DNA of 64,000 nt from Pomphorhynchus laevis (Eukaryota; Acanthocephala; Palaeacanthocephala; Echinorhynchida; Pomphorhynchidae), in NCBI GenBank assembly GCA_012934845.2, contig WNNJ02001284.1, positions 1-64,000 on the forward strand. Direction: 5' to 3'. Under the pieces are notes generated by a model, which saw only the letters and a program-made list of their open reading frames with translations, was not told the DNA's origin and ran no database searches. The position numbers and the translations under genes are program-made. Shown one piece after another: positions 9,419 to 20,358 of this stretch (positions are counted from its first letter, which is position 1; the number at the start of each line of letters is the position of its first letter).

Positions 9419-12400
9419 TTACAATTCTAGCGTCTGGCTACAAACGCCCTGCATGGACATTGATACTACTCGAGCCATCATTCTCGACAAACGGCATCTG
9501 TATGTGTGTATTATCTCGGCGTAATTCTGTGGTCCTTGCAAAGCATGCATTGATGCTACCTTTTTTAACACAGTGTTAGCCGCGTTTCCCAATCCACCCG
9601 TTGTTGACATAACAAATGGATGAAAATGAGCCCGCTCAATTCTGTTTATACGTTCTTTGTATTTGCCATTCTTCCTTTCCTCGTGATATACAAAGGGATT
9701 TGACATGTGACTCGTTGCATACGATGGAGCAAAACTATTAAAAATGCAAATGTCCAGGAAGGACCGCTCCGTCACATGTCCGAATAGGCCGTTACACACA
9801 ATGTCTGCCCTTGCATTACGATCCCTAGTCGTCGATGTTGCTTCAAATGACGTGGTCTCGGGTACATTCTGTAATATTGGTTCTTGGATTACCCTTCGAC
9901 ATACTTTTTGAATTTGATTCGCAAGTTCACTCTTAATGCTATTGTGGCGTACAAATGTCATTCCTCCAGTTCTGCAAGACAGTATATGTGCGACTTCATT
10001 GCTTTTACCGCATTCACACCTTCCATGATTCGAGGTTTGCCAGTCATAACGAGCTAACAGAGCATCGTGAAACTCGCGAGTATTAAGGAACAAATCTTTA
10101 GCTCCGTGATTACTGCTGAGCCACGCCGAAGCTCCACTTTTGCTCGCGTTTTCAAAAATTGTAAATAGATCTCTGGGTGATAATTCTATTATACTTTGCC
10201 TGTATCGTACTGTCTCTCTCTTGTTACATTCTTTGATTTCTTTGTATATTTGCTTCTGCTGGGTTTCCAAGTCATCACCTATTAGACCTTTCATTGCGGG
10301 ATTACAAATCTTGACCGAGTTTTCATACTCTGAACCGCACGTTCTTAATTGGTTTATGATTCCCAGCCCTCCAAAACGATTCGGGAGTGATATTATCATC
10401 TCAGCTTCGTTGTCCTGACCTATGTATCCCAGCATTTCAGGTAGTACATCATTGAACAGCTTAGAGTGGAATGGCTTTAACCACGCTTGTTGCATATAGC
10501 ACGTACGTTCAATATACGATAATTTGGGTTGTATCGCCTTTGTTAGAAGTAGATAGCTAGCGAAAGCCTCCTGAGTGCTAACGCTTTGTAGTTTATCTAA
10601 AGTATTCTTCCATTTCTCAACTAAATCTGAACATTTGTTGTGCACAAAATCATATTCTCCAATAAAACTTCCTAGATATTTAACTCCATCCTTCCTCATA
10701 GCAACTCCTTGTTGAGTTAAAGCAACTGCAGCATTTTCAACTAAATCTTTATGAGCTAATAGTGTACACTTCCGGGGATTGATGAAGTATCCAAAGGATG
10801 GACCACATCTCTGTAGCTCTTTCCATATTTTTTCCAATTCTGCTATTGTGCCGACGCATCCCCCGTCATCAGCATACCAAACGTGTTTCGCACCCGGCGC
10901 CACTTCCTTTAAACGGTTGATCAGAGGAATGGACGCCAGGGCAAAAGCTGCCATTGCTAGAGGATCACCCTGCGTAAAGCCTTCGGCGGAGTGTAGTACC
11001 GTACCATTCACGACCAGATCGGATGTGCGTCCATATGTGTTATGTAGGATTTTATCCAGGGATGGACAAATATATTTTATATTTCTGAGTGCCAGATTTC
11101 TGTTTATTTGGTTGAATGCATTTTTCGCGTCTATCAGGAGTATACATGAGTCTGGTGTCTTTTCAAATGCCTCTCGCATTGTGTGAACCGCCACTTCCGT
11201 TCCACATCGCTGACCCGCACAAAGTTGAAAATTGTTACAAACAGAAGTGATATCTTTGGATACGTGGTTCAGTACTACTCGTCCAATGATTCTTCGTAAT
11301 GTTTCTCCAATTCCAACTGGCCTCACTCCTGGGTTCTTATCAAGAGGTACGATGCGGCTGACTGTGTATGCATCTAATCGTATCGGATCAATTGTGTCCA
11401 TCGCTATTTTGATTGTAAATTCGCATATTTGGATAGCCAACTTGCTAGATGCATTTCCATGATGTGTCAGAAAGTTTTTCCAGCCATCCGCGTCGACTCC
11501 AGACGGACCAGCAGATCCCGTTGTAATCCTCGCTGCATGGATAATGTCAGCTGGAGTCAGGTCACTGAATCTTACGTCATAGTGTTCAACCCTGCCTTCT
11601 ACATCGCCTTGTAGTACGAATTCTTCATTAACAGGTTCAGGTGTAGGATGAAGATCTTTAAGAATTGATAACACGGTTTGGTTGTCTATAATACTGTCTA
11701 AATCAAGAACACCTCGATTTTCTTTTGTATCTAGTGTCCGTGAAGCTTTACCTATCTTGCAATTTCGAACCAAGTTAATAATCCTCTTTATTTCGCATTT
11801 GGTTTTTCGACTTCCTAATTTAATTGAGTGATATTTCATTTTTTGTAAATATTCCGCTTCAGCCATGAGTTTTAGCAGATCATTATTTCTCCAAAGTGTG
11901 ATTCTTCGCGCCAACGTTTTTCTTATAAAACTTGTCTTGCGACTTGGAATGCGTTGTAGAATTAGCTGGCACATTACCGTCGCCTGTTTTAGAGGATCGT
12001 AGTCAGTTCGCTTGTCGGTATTAAAGTGCGCGAAGCATTCAGTTAACATATCGATAAATTCCTTACTATCATTACAAATTGGTAAATCCATTAAATTTGG
12101 TATCCAATGCTTTAAATTATTGAATAATGTGTCGATTATATTTGCGGAGTTCTGGTGACTTAATGATCCAAAAATATGTCCGATAGCTTGTGATTGGTTT
12201 CTTGAATCGATTTGGGATCTTAGCGTTTTTTGAGATAAAGCTGCATCTACATCTGTGGTGGCAACGATTGAGTCATTCGAGTTGTGGGTTAGACAAGGAT
12301 CAACTAGTTTGCGTGTACAGTGTGGGGCTACACAGTTTAAACATTGTTTCTTTGATTTTGCACAAGGACACCGAATACAACGGGCGGCACTTGAATTACA

Positions 12401-12442
12401 GTTGCAACATTTGGGTATTGAGGAAGGAACACCGCGCGGCAT
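9419..12442 (-). CDS. RLE-type LINE element 6: full-length intact polyprotein
   Basis: An uninterrupted ORF of 1007 codons from MPRGVPSSIPKCC. The upstream in-frame ATG at 12529 adds 29 residues not shared with relatives, so 12442 is chosen as the start. The Cys-rich N-terminus spans residues 1-45. GSAGPSGVDADGW is near 311 and GVRPVGIGETLRRI near 380. RT motif A LLIDAKNAFNQINR is near 437, GFTQGDPLAMAAFA near 490 and YADDGG near 524. The zinc knuckle CECGKSNEVAHILSC is near 809, RHNS near 832, ARADIVCNG near 880, FLDICIFNSF near 899 and KYKERI near 929. All the catalytic blocks seen in the family are present. The protein should copy its RNA at a nicked target. The 3' tail lies at about 9346-9418. 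This looks like a young copy, possibly still functional. Confidence 0.92.
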   Translation of the reverse strand: MPRGVPSSIPKCCNCNSSAARCIRCPCAKSKKQCLNCVAPHCTRKLVDPCLTHNSNDSIVATTDVDAALSQKTLRSQIDSRNQSQAIGHIFGSLSHQNSANIIDTLFNNLKHWIPNLMDLPICNDSKEFIDMLTECFAHFNTDKRTDYDPLKQATVMCQLILQRIPSRKTSFIRKTLARRITLWRNNDLLKLMAEAEYLQKMKYHSIKLGSRKTKCEIKRIINLVRNCKIGKASRTLDTKENRGVLDLDSIIDNQTVLSILKDLHPTPEPVNEEFVLQGDVEGRVEHYDVRFSDLTPADIIHAARITTGSAGPSGVDADGWKNFLTHHGNASSKLAIQICEFTIKIAMDTIDPIRLDAYTVSRIVPLDKNPGVRPVGIGETLRRIIGRVVLNHVSKDITSVCNNFQLCAGQRCGTEVAVHTMREAFEKTPDSCILLIDAKNAFNQINRNLALRNIKYICPSLDKILHNTYGRTSDLVVNGTVLHSAEGFTQGDPLAMAAFALASIPLINRLKEVAPGAKHVWYADDGGCVGTIAELEKIWKELQRCGPSFGYFINPRKCTLLAHKDLVENAAVALTQQGVAMRKDGVKYLGSFIGEYDFVHNKCSDLVEKWKNTLDKLQSVSTQEAFASYLLLTKAIQPKLSYIERTCYMQQAWLKPFHSKLFNDVLPEMLGYIGQDNEAEMIISLPNRFGGLGIINQLRTCGSEYENSVKICNPAMKGLIGDDLETQQKQIYKEIKECNKRETVRYRQSIIELSPRDLFTIFENASKSGASAWLSSNHGAKDLFLNTREFHDALLARYDWQTSNHGRCECGKSNEVAHILSCRTGGMTFVRHNSIKSELANQIQKVCRRVIQEPILQNVPETTSFEATSTTRDRNARADIVCNGLFGHVTERSFLDICIFNSFAPSYATSHMSNPFVYHEERKNGKYKERINRIERAHFHPFVMSTTGGLGNAANTVLKKVASMHALQGPQNYAEIIHTYRCRLSRMMARVVSMSMQGVCSQTLEL

Positions 12443-12617
12443 GATGATAATAATATGTGTCAGATTATCCTTTTGTATGTTTATTGTATGTTTATATGTT
12501 GTAAATTGTAAGTAGTTAATGGGTATCAAGATAGTTTTTCATTTTTCTTTTGTAATTAGCTTGAACAATGATTGCTGCTCGACACTCGTTGCTCGAAGGT
12601 TGTCGTAATATTGCTTG

Positions 12618-12680
12618 TCAGTAGATTGTGTATTGTCAGTAGATTGTGTATTCTCAGTAGATTGTGTATTGTCAGTAGAT
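12618..12680. repeat. 18-bp tandem repeat upstream of element 6
   Basis: Three and a half copies of TCAGTAGATTGTGTATTG lie just upstream (in the minus direction) of the intact element 6 ORF. A small minus-strand ORF over them (TQSTDN repeats) follows from the repeat and is not a gene. Confidence 0.85.
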
Positions 12681-12805
12681 TTATATATTATTGTAATTTG
12701 TGATTTTTGTGTAAGAATTATAATAACCAAGACTTATGTTAAGGTTGTAAGATGTTGTTAAGGTTGTAAGATTATTGTTGTTCAATAATAATAATAATAT
12801 TAATG

Positions 12806-12935
12806 TATCAATGTCCATGTATCAATGTCCATGCAGGGCGTTTGTAGCCAGACGCTAGAATTGTAAAACATGACAAATCATAAATGTATTATTATTAATT
12901 TATCAATTATTTAAAAAAAAAACAAAAAAAAATTA
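12806..12935 (+). mobile_element. Short 3'-end fragment of the element 6 subfamily
   Basis: From about 12820 this matches, in reverse orientation, the last codons and the whole 3' tail of element 6 (9346-9455), including the stop after the T-L-E-L codons. It is therefore a strongly 5'-truncated + strand copy of that subfamily. Its first 14 bases (TATCAATGTCCATG) are duplicated in tandem at 12806-12833, right at the truncation point. With element 6 it forms a roughly 100-bp inverted repeat around the full-length copy. Confidence 0.8.
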
Positions 12936-13035
12936 TTATTGTTGTTTAAACATTTATAAACATTACGGCCCATTTGAGAGTAACAATCATCATTGTAAAT
13001 TTCTCAATAAATCAGTTTTCACAAAAAAAATTATT
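12936..13035 (+). mobile_element. Short 3'-UTR fragment of the element 5 subfamily
   Basis: Matches 9247-9335 almost base for base, including CCCATTTGAGAGTAAC at 12969-12984. Only the 3' UTR is kept. It ends in A runs and ATT repeats, and element 7 begins straight after. It is one more + strand head-to-tail member. Confidence 0.8.
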
Positions 13036-13067
13036 ATTATTATAATAATCTAGCAACAAACATCTGA

Positions 13068-15158
13068 AGTGGGATTGTTCTAACAATACATGGATTAGCC
13101 TCAAAACGTCTTGCCGCAGCGAAATGCGGATTTGTAATAAAGATTTCAAGCGAAAAGTTAAATCCAGTAGCGTTACAAGCGTTCACAGTCAGTCGCCTTA
13201 TACCACTGGAAAAGCATAATGGGATTAGACCCATTGGAGTAGGAGAAGTATTGAGACGGATTGCGGGACGTACCGTGTTGTCATTTATTGGAAAAGATGT
13301 TAGGAGTGTATGTGGTTTTACGCAACTTTGTGCAGGCCAAAGATGTGGAACAGAGATTGCTATTCACACGATTCGAGATGCGTTTAGTCAATCTTCTGAT
13401 GAATGCATCTTACTAATAGATGCAACCAATGCCTTTAATAACTGCAACCGAAAAATGGCACTGGAAAATATGAAATTCATCTGTCCCGCAATGTCGACGA
13501 TATTGCACAATACCTACATTCAACCTTCGATGCTGGTGGTGGATAACTCAATATTAAAATCAACAGAAGGTTTCATACAAGGAGACCCTCTCGCCATGGC
13601 AGCATTCGCTGCAGCCTCGATGCCACTAATTGGAAAACTAAAACAAGTAGCTCCAAACGCTAAACACTGTTGGTACGCCGATGATGGAGCGTGCGTGGGC
13701 AAACCAAGCGATATAAATAAGGTATGGAAAGAGCTTAACCGAATAGGACCCGCGTTTGGATTCATAACAAATTCATCAAAATGTACTGTATTGACAGGCA
13801 AAACCTGTAATATTGATTGTCTGGATGAACTCGCGGATGATGGTGTAGATATTCGATGCGATGGAATCAAATACCTTGGGAGCATGATTGGGCTCGAACA
13901 ATATGTTGAAACCGAGATAATCAACAAAGTAACGAATTGGTCAGGTCAAATAGAAAAGCTAAAACAGATTGCCGATAGAGACGCCTTCGCCGGATACACT
14001 TTGCTAATCAAAGCTTTGCTACACAAATTTTCATACATTCTTAGAACATGTGAAGTAGCAGATTGTCTTCTAATACCTTTAAAGAATGCGATACTTCATA
14101 ATCTTTTGCCGGGAATGCTGGGAATCAACAGCCTCGACAATGAGTCAAGTAGAATAGTAGCTTTACCATGCAGATATGGAGGACTTGGTATAGTCGACTA
14201 TACTCAAGAATGCTATAATGAATACGAGAAATCACGCATGATGTATAGGGCTAGTGTAGATAGAGACCACTCAGAAGTTCCCCTAGAAACGTCTCAGCAT
14301 AATGTAGTCAAGCAGATAAGAGAAATGAACATAATAAAGTTTAACAGAATAGTGACGGAGATTACTAGTAACTCTAAAAATGATTTAAAGACAATTTTAT
14401 GGAATGCCAGCATGAAAGGTGCCTACTCGTGGTTAACAGCAGGGTTTGTTGAGGGTTTGTTCATATCCTCCTCAGAATTCCACGACGCGATTTCAATAAG
14501 ATACGAGTGGAAACCGAATCGCTATTTGGGTGAGTGTGCGTGTGGAGTGTCTCTAACAACAATACACGCACTTTCATGCAAGACAGGCTGTTTCAACTTC
14601 ATTCGTCACAACAGTGTCGCTAACGAGATTGCTAGATCACTCAAGGAAACCTGTCGACTCGTATGTACAGAACCAGTATTGCTCCCGGTTTCAGACACAG
14701 TCATTTTTGAATCTCAAGCCACATCACGGGACAGAGAGGCAAGATCAGACATAAGATGTACTGGCCTCTTCGGGAATCTGACGGAGCGGTCCTTTATGGA
14801 CGTATGCGTTTTCAACAACCTAGCGCCGTCTTATTCCTTGGATACAATGAAGGATCCCTTCAAGTACCATGAAAATCGGAAGCAGGCAAAATATACAGAG
14901 CGGATTGCGAAAATAGAAAATGCTTCGTTTCACCCGTTGATTTTCTCAACTGTTGGTGGTATTGGAAAGATAGCGGACTCGATACTTAAGCGCATATCTT
15001 CACTTAAAGCGAGCAACAACAACCTTTCATATCCCGATTTGATCCGTCAAGAAAGAGCCAGGATTTCACTCCTTATTATAAAATCCACATCGATGGCTAT
15101 GCGAAACAGGTATCAAGAACCAGGAACTCTAATTCACGATAAGGACGCACCACTCTAA
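13068..15158 (+). CDS. RLE-type LINE element 7: RT and restriction-like endonuclease, 5'-truncated
   Basis: The element starts near 13040. An in-frame TGA (13065-13067) sits close to the truncation point, after which the frame is open for 697 codons. Motifs in order are GIRPIGVGEVLRRI, LLIDATNAFNNCNR, GFIQGDPLAMAAFA (the usual T of GFTQGD is I), YADDGA, LGSMIG, the zinc knuckle CACGVSLTTIHALSC, IRHNSVANEI, ARSDIRCTG, FMDVCVFNNL and KYTERI. It is closest to element 6 in the spacing and wording of its motifs. The 3' UTR has CCCATTAGAGGGTAAC (15221-15236), then A runs and ATTATT near 15285. The upstream neighbours are the two short 3' fragments. Confidence 0.87.
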   Translation, partial: SGIVLTIHGLASKRLAAAKCGFVIKISSEKLNPVALQAFTVSRLIPLEKHNGIRPIGVGEVLRRIAGRTVLSFIGKDVRSVCGFTQLCAGQRCGTEIAIHTIRDAFSQSSDECILLIDATNAFNNCNRKMALENMKFICPAMSTILHNTYIQPSMLVVDNSILKSTEGFIQGDPLAMAAFAAASMPLIGKLKQVAPNAKHCWYADDGACVGKPSDINKVWKELNRIGPAFGFITNSSKCTVLTGKTCNIDCLDELADDGVDIRCDGIKYLGSMIGLEQYVETEIINKVTNWSGQIEKLKQIADRDAFAGYTLLIKALLHKFSYILRTCEVADCLLIPLKNAILHNLLPGMLGINSLDNESSRIVALPCRYGGLGIVDYTQECYNEYEKSRMMYRASVDRDHSEVPLETSQHNVVKQIREMNIIKFNRIVTEITSNSKNDLKTILWNASMKGAYSWLTAGFVEGLFISSSEFHDAISIRYEWKPNRYLGECACGVSLTTIHALSCKTGCFNFIRHNSVANEIARSLKETCRLVCTEPVLLPVSDTVIFESQATSRDREARSDIRCTGLFGNLTERSFMDVCVFNNLAPSYSLDTMKDPFKYHENRKQAKYTERIAKIENASFHPLIFSTVGGIGKIADSILKRISSLKASNNNLSYPDLIRQERARISLLIIKSTSMAMRNRYQEPGTLIHDKDAPL

Positions 15159-15285
15159 GTCGATTTGTACGATCAACTCCCTTTGAACTAAAAATTCAGT
15201 TTTTGAATTGCCACTTTGGACCCATTAGAGGGTAACCTTTAAGCTGTCTTATTTTTGAATAATTTATATTATAAAAAAAATATTA

Positions 15286-17298
15286 TTATGTAGACAACGT
15301 TACGAGCATAGCTCACAGTTGCTGACAAATCGATAGTCAAAATAAAAGAAAAAGAGAAAATCAAAAACAAATCAGTTAACAATTTAAAATAATCTGTCGT
15401 TTAAAGAGCTCACGAGTTCCCGCATTTACAATATCATCGCTTAAACGATTCCATGAATTTATTATTCGTTGTCCAAATTGAATCGTCCTAGAATGTACTA
15501 TTCGTTGGCGACTAAGATAAAACGAGTGACCTCGCAAAGCTCGAGTTGATCGAATGTTGAAGAGCCCACGCAACACATGGTGTTCATTGTGAAATACCTC
15601 CCATACAAGACACAGATCCCGCGAGTCACGAATATCACATAATGACTGCATATTTAAAGACCGAAGACGGTCCTCGTAAGGAAGTTCTCTCAAAGAATGT
15701 ACTAATTTTGTTGCCCTACGTAGCACCTTCTCAAGTCGATTAATCTCATCTCTGGTTCGAGGGTATGAACATTGAGAAGCATATAACAAATGACTTAGTA
15801 CAAAAGCGTTTGCAAGAACTCTAAAAGAACGTGGACTCACATAGCTGAATGATCGGCGAAGGAAACCAACCATACGCATGGCCTTCGAACAAATGTACTC
15901 AGTGTTTTGGCGAGTGGAGAAATCATCCGTTATCAATACGCCAAGATCTTTATAGCTCGAAACCAATTTAATCACTCGATCCCCGAGATGATATATCGGC
16001 ACTGGAACAATATTACGTGATCGAATGTGCATGCAAGTGCACTTCGAGGCATTAACAGACAGACCATTAGAACGTGCCCACTTAAGAACCGTGTCAATAT
16101 CTGATTGAAGAATGTTACGATCATAATTCGACTTGATGGCTCTCCAAATTTTTAAATCGTCAGCAAATAATAATGAATGCGAACTTATTACACTGGGTAG
16201 ATCGTTGATGAAAATACAAAACAGCAAAGGACCCAATACAGACCCTTGCGGGACACCGGCATTAACTGGATAATGCTCGGAAAGGGTACCGTTAATGGCG
16301 ACCTGGTATGTGCGACCAGAAAGAAAGTTGCATATCCAACGAATGATAATTGGATTGATTTTTAATGCACTTATCTTCATAATCAACTTGTCATGGGGTA
16401 CATGATCAAATGCTTTGGAGAAGTCAAAAAATATGACATCGACAGCATACCCCTCATCCACTATGGAACCCCAACTTTCCTGTGCCAATAAAAGGTTGGT
16501 TACTGTGGAACAGTTTTTACGGAATCCGTGCTGATTAGTAGAAAGTAACCTGTATGATTCTAGGTAGCTACTGATTATCCGATAAAGTAATCTCTCTAAT
16601 ACACGACACGATACAGAGGTTAAACTAACCGGTCGGTAGTTATCTACACATGATCGATCACCTTTCTTATGAAGCGACTTAATGATAGAGCGTTTCCATG
16701 CATTCGGGACTATACCGTAATATAATGATGCTATAAATATCCTATATAAAGGCGCAGCAATGACATCATGAAGATTCTTCAGGTATATTGAGGGAAGTAA
16801 ATCTGGGCAAATCGAGCCCGACGGTTTCAGTCGTTTAAACTCTTTCATAACATCTTGAACTGTGAACAAGTGAAGAATATCAAAAATTGACGGATTAATA
16901 CGAGTAATTTCTATACAAGGAGAAGTAGTAGCTGATACGAGAAATTTACGACCAAATGCATTAGCAATATCGAAATGATCTACTAGAATGCGTCCATTGT
17001 TTCCAATGATAGAGCTAGAAGATCGAACATTACTTTTAAAATTTGCATATTTAAATAATATGTTAGGATTGTTGGCTGACTTTCCTATCAGTACTTGTTC
17101 AAATTGCCGCTTTTTAAGTCTCTTGAGATATGTGAAATGATTCCGACACTTTTTAAATGACCTATAATCAGTTTCTCCATTCCTATACCTTACGAATTTT
17201 TGCTTCTTGGATCTCAATGCATCTTGAAGCTCCTTATCAAACCAAGGATTTGTGCGTGCACGGGCAGTTGCTACCTTACGAGGTGAGAAACGTAGAAT
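15286..17298 (-). CDS. LINE C copy 1: CR1/Jockey-group reverse transcriptase, 5'-truncated
   Basis: The minus-strand frame is open from 17298 to the stop at 15376; the 3' UTR reaches about 15286. It starts in the endonuclease-RT linker (ARTNPWFDKELQDALRSKK). The RT carries DNYRPVSLTSVSCRVLERLL, NQHGFRKNCST, motif [19 protein letters not shown], motif [21 protein letters not shown] and LFADDLKIW, followed by the CR1-type C-terminal tail. The YxDD box is FADD, as is usual in this group. The reading frame is intact from the linker to the stop. The APE endonuclease is missing. Upstream, an ORF1-like piece abuts directly. The + strand copy at 18544-20355 is nearly identical. Confidence 0.88.
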
Positions 17299-17301
17299 TC
17301 A

Positions 17302-17665
17302 ATTCACCTCACCCACCACCTCAGGTAACTTATGCTGTACTTTTCGTTGTAAATTTACCTCAGATGCACTAGAGAGAATACTATTCTGTAGCATAGTTAT
17401 GATCTCCTTAAGCTCTGACACCATTTTAATATTATTTTGTAATTTTTCCTCAAGAATAGTGTTCTATTCACAATTCCGAGCCGCACACACCACAACAAAA
17501 TTTACCGGATTGAACTACTTTAATATCATCCGCTTTAACATTAATTTTAGACCATATGTTACAATTCACAGAGCAACATGCCACCTCTATCTCTACATAT
17601 TGATCATTAACAGGACTTGCGAAACATTGGTTTTTAACTTGTTTCTTACACTTTTTCCACACCAT
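17302..17665 (-). mobile_element. LINE ORF1 fragment with PHD-like zinc finger and coiled coil
   Basis: On the minus strand the first frame encodes a Cys-rich finger, ACCSVNCNIWSKINVKADD followed by GKFCCGVCGSEL. This is the C..C...W...C..C pattern of PHD-like fingers found in some CR1-group ORF1 proteins. A second frame continues with a likely coiled coil, ILEEKLQNNIKMVSELKEII. The piece joins the LINE C RT linker at about 17300 with no endonuclease in between. It may be the ORF1 of the same element after an internal deletion, or an unrelated fragment. The 200 bases beyond (17680-17877) show no coding signal and may be its 5' UTR. Confidence 0.55.
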
Positions 17666-17877
17666 ATATATCCAATTTGATATTAATACAGATTTTTCCG
17701 CGAGCGTAGCGATCTGAAGTGTAATCTGGAACTGTAATCTAGAATGTAAGTAGTTATTAATCAGCAGCCAAGAATTTCAAACTAGATGAAACTAGTTTGA
17801 CTGTAAATAAAATGAGACTGCATGGTTTACATGATCATTAGCTGTTTTAGAGTAGAATGAAGTCAACCTCTCAATAA

Positions 17878-18543
17878 ACTTTGCGGGGTATCACAAGGTT
17901 CAGTCTTAGGTCCCCTGCTTTTCTCTCTTTTGCTTGGCGATCTCTCTCCGTTTATCAAACCTTACTTCTTTAACGTTATGCAATACGCGGATGACATTCT
18001 CATCTATGATCATGCACCCGCACATCGCATACACGATATCGGCATTTCTGCCTCCACCTGTATTTCTTCTATCTAACAACGTCTCTCCAATCTCCATCTC
18101 GTTCTAAACGCCGAAAAGTCCAAAATAATGTGGATTCCGTCCGTAAACCAAACATATCTCCTCCCACTGTATCTTTTGCCTCATCGATCATCGTCACAGT
18201 ACACAATCTCACTTTCTTAGGCTTCCATTTCGATGATCACCTTTTTCTTAAACCCTTCGTCCGTGACAAGGTCCGCTCATCTAACTTAATTCTCCGTAAC
18301 ATCCGCCGTATCTGCCCCCTTATCGACTTCCGTTCTTGTATGTCGCTTCTTTCATCGCTTCTTTTCCCTAAAATCGATTACTAACTTAGCCTTTTCGCCA
18401 ATATTTCAAAATCCATCATCCTACCCCTACAACGCATAATCAAAGCTGCCGTTCGAGTGCTCTTTCGTCTCCGTCGCTTCGACTACATATCCACATATCT
18501 TGCCCAACTCTCCTGGACCACCATCTACATCCGCATATTGTTG
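17878..18543 (+). mobile_element. LINE B' fragment (RT catalytic region to C-terminal domain)
   Basis: The + strand reads [33 protein letters not shown] and HDIGISAS, then the tail domain (VRDKVRSSNLILRNIRRI). It matches the better copy at 35270-35930 with scattered changes and several frame breaks. It ends abruptly at 18543, where LINE C copy 2 starts. It is a 5'- and 3'-truncated relic. Confidence 0.8.
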
Positions 18544-20355
18544 TTGGAAAGTCAGCCAACAATCCTAACATATTATTTAAATATGCAAATTTTAAAAGTA
18601 ATGTTCGATCTTCTAGCTCTATCATTGGAAACAATAGACGCATTCTAGTAGATCATTTCGATATTGCTAATGCATTTGGTCGTAAATTTCTCGTATCAGC
18701 TACTACTTCTCCTTGTATAGAAATTACTCGTATTAATCCGTCAATTTTTGATATTCTTCACTTGTTCACAGTTCAAGATGTTATGAAAGAGTTTAAACGA
18801 CTGAAACCGTCGGGCTCGATTTGCCCAGATTTACTTCCCTCAATATACCTGAAGAATCTTCATGATGTCATTGCTGCGCCTTTATATAGGATATTTATAG
18901 CATCATTATATTACGGTATAGTCCCGAATGCATGGAAACGCTCTATCATTAAGTCGCTTCATAAGAAAGGTGATCGATCATGTGTAGATAACTACCGACC
19001 GGTTAGTTTAACCTCTGTATCGTGTCGTGTATTAGAGAGATTACTTTATCGGATAATCAGTAGCTACTTAGAATCATACAGGTTACTTTCTACTAATCAG
19101 CACGGATTCCGTAAAAACTGTTCCACAGTGACCAACCTTTTTTTTGGCACAGGAAAGTTGGGGTTCCATAGTGGATGAGGGGGTATGCTGTAGATGTCAT
19201 ATTTTTTGACTTCTCCAAAGCATTTGATCTTGTACCCCATAATAAGTTGATTATGAAGATGAGTGCATTAAAAATCAATCCAATTATCATTCGTTGGATA
19301 TGCAACTTTCTTTCTGGTCGCACATACCAGGTCGCCATTAACGGTACCCTTTCCGAGCATTATCCAGTTAATGCCGGTGTCCCGCAAGGGTCTGTATTGG
19401 GTCCTTTGCTGTTTTGTATTTTCATCAACGATCTACCCAGTGTAATAAGTTCGCATTCATTATTATTTGCAGACGACTTAAAAATTTGGAGAGCCATCAA
19501 GTCGGATTATGATCGTAACATTCTTCAATAAGATATTGACACAGTTCTGAAGTGGGCACGTTTTAATGGTCTGTCTGTTAATGCCTCGAAGTGCACTTGT
19601 ATGCACATTCGATCACGTAATATTGTTTCAGTGCCGATATATCATCTCGGGGATCGAGTGATTAAATTGACTTCGAGCTATAAAGATCTTGGCGTATGGA
19701 TAACGAATGATTTCTCCACTCGCCAAAATACTGAGTACATTTGTTCGAATGCCATGCGTATGGTTGATATCCTTCGCCGATCATTCAGCTATGTGAGTCC
19801 ACGTTCTTTTAGAGTTCTTGTAAACGCTTTTGTACTAAGCCATTTGTTATATGCTTCTCAAAGTTCATACCCTCGAACCAGAGATGAGATTACTCAACTT
19901 GAGAAGGTGCTACGTAGGGGCAACAAAATTAGTACATTCTTTGAGAGAACTTCCTTACGAGGACCGTCTTCAGTTTTTAAATATGCAGTCATTATGTGAT
20001 ATTTGTTACTCGCGGGATCTGTGTCTTGTATGGGAGGTATTTCACAATGAACACAATGTGTTGCGTGGGCTCTTCAACATTCGATCAACTCGAGCTTTGC
20101 GAGATTACTCGTTTTATCTTAGTCGCCAAGGATTATTACATTCTAGGACGATTCAATTTGAACAACGAATAATAAATTCATGGAATCGTTTAAGCGATGA
20201 TATTGTAAATGCGGCAACTCGGGAGCTCTTTAAACGACAGATTATTTTAAATTGTTGACTGATTTGATTTTGTTTTTCTTTTTTTCTTCTATTTTGACTA
20301 TCGATTTGTCAGCGACTGTGAGCTATGCTCGTATAGTTGTCTACATAATAATATC
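18544..20355 (+). mobile_element. LINE C copy 2, inverted relative to copy 1, broken
   Basis: Nearly identical to the reverse complement of 15286-17090, starting at GKSANNPNILFKYANFKSN. It contains [74 protein letters not shown] and the tail to RQIILNC. Frame shifts near 19140-19180 and 19910-19930 and a stop at about 19530 break it, whereas copy 1 is open throughout. The 3' UTR ends in ATAATAAT near 20355, as copy 1's does. The arms are about 1.8 kb with about 1.45 kb between them. Confidence 0.88.
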
Positions 20356-20358
20356 TTG

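Noticed and set aside
12443-12529. Upstream ATG extending element 6 by 29 residues
   Set aside because: Relatives all begin at MPRG/MPKG, and the extension has no conserved sequence.
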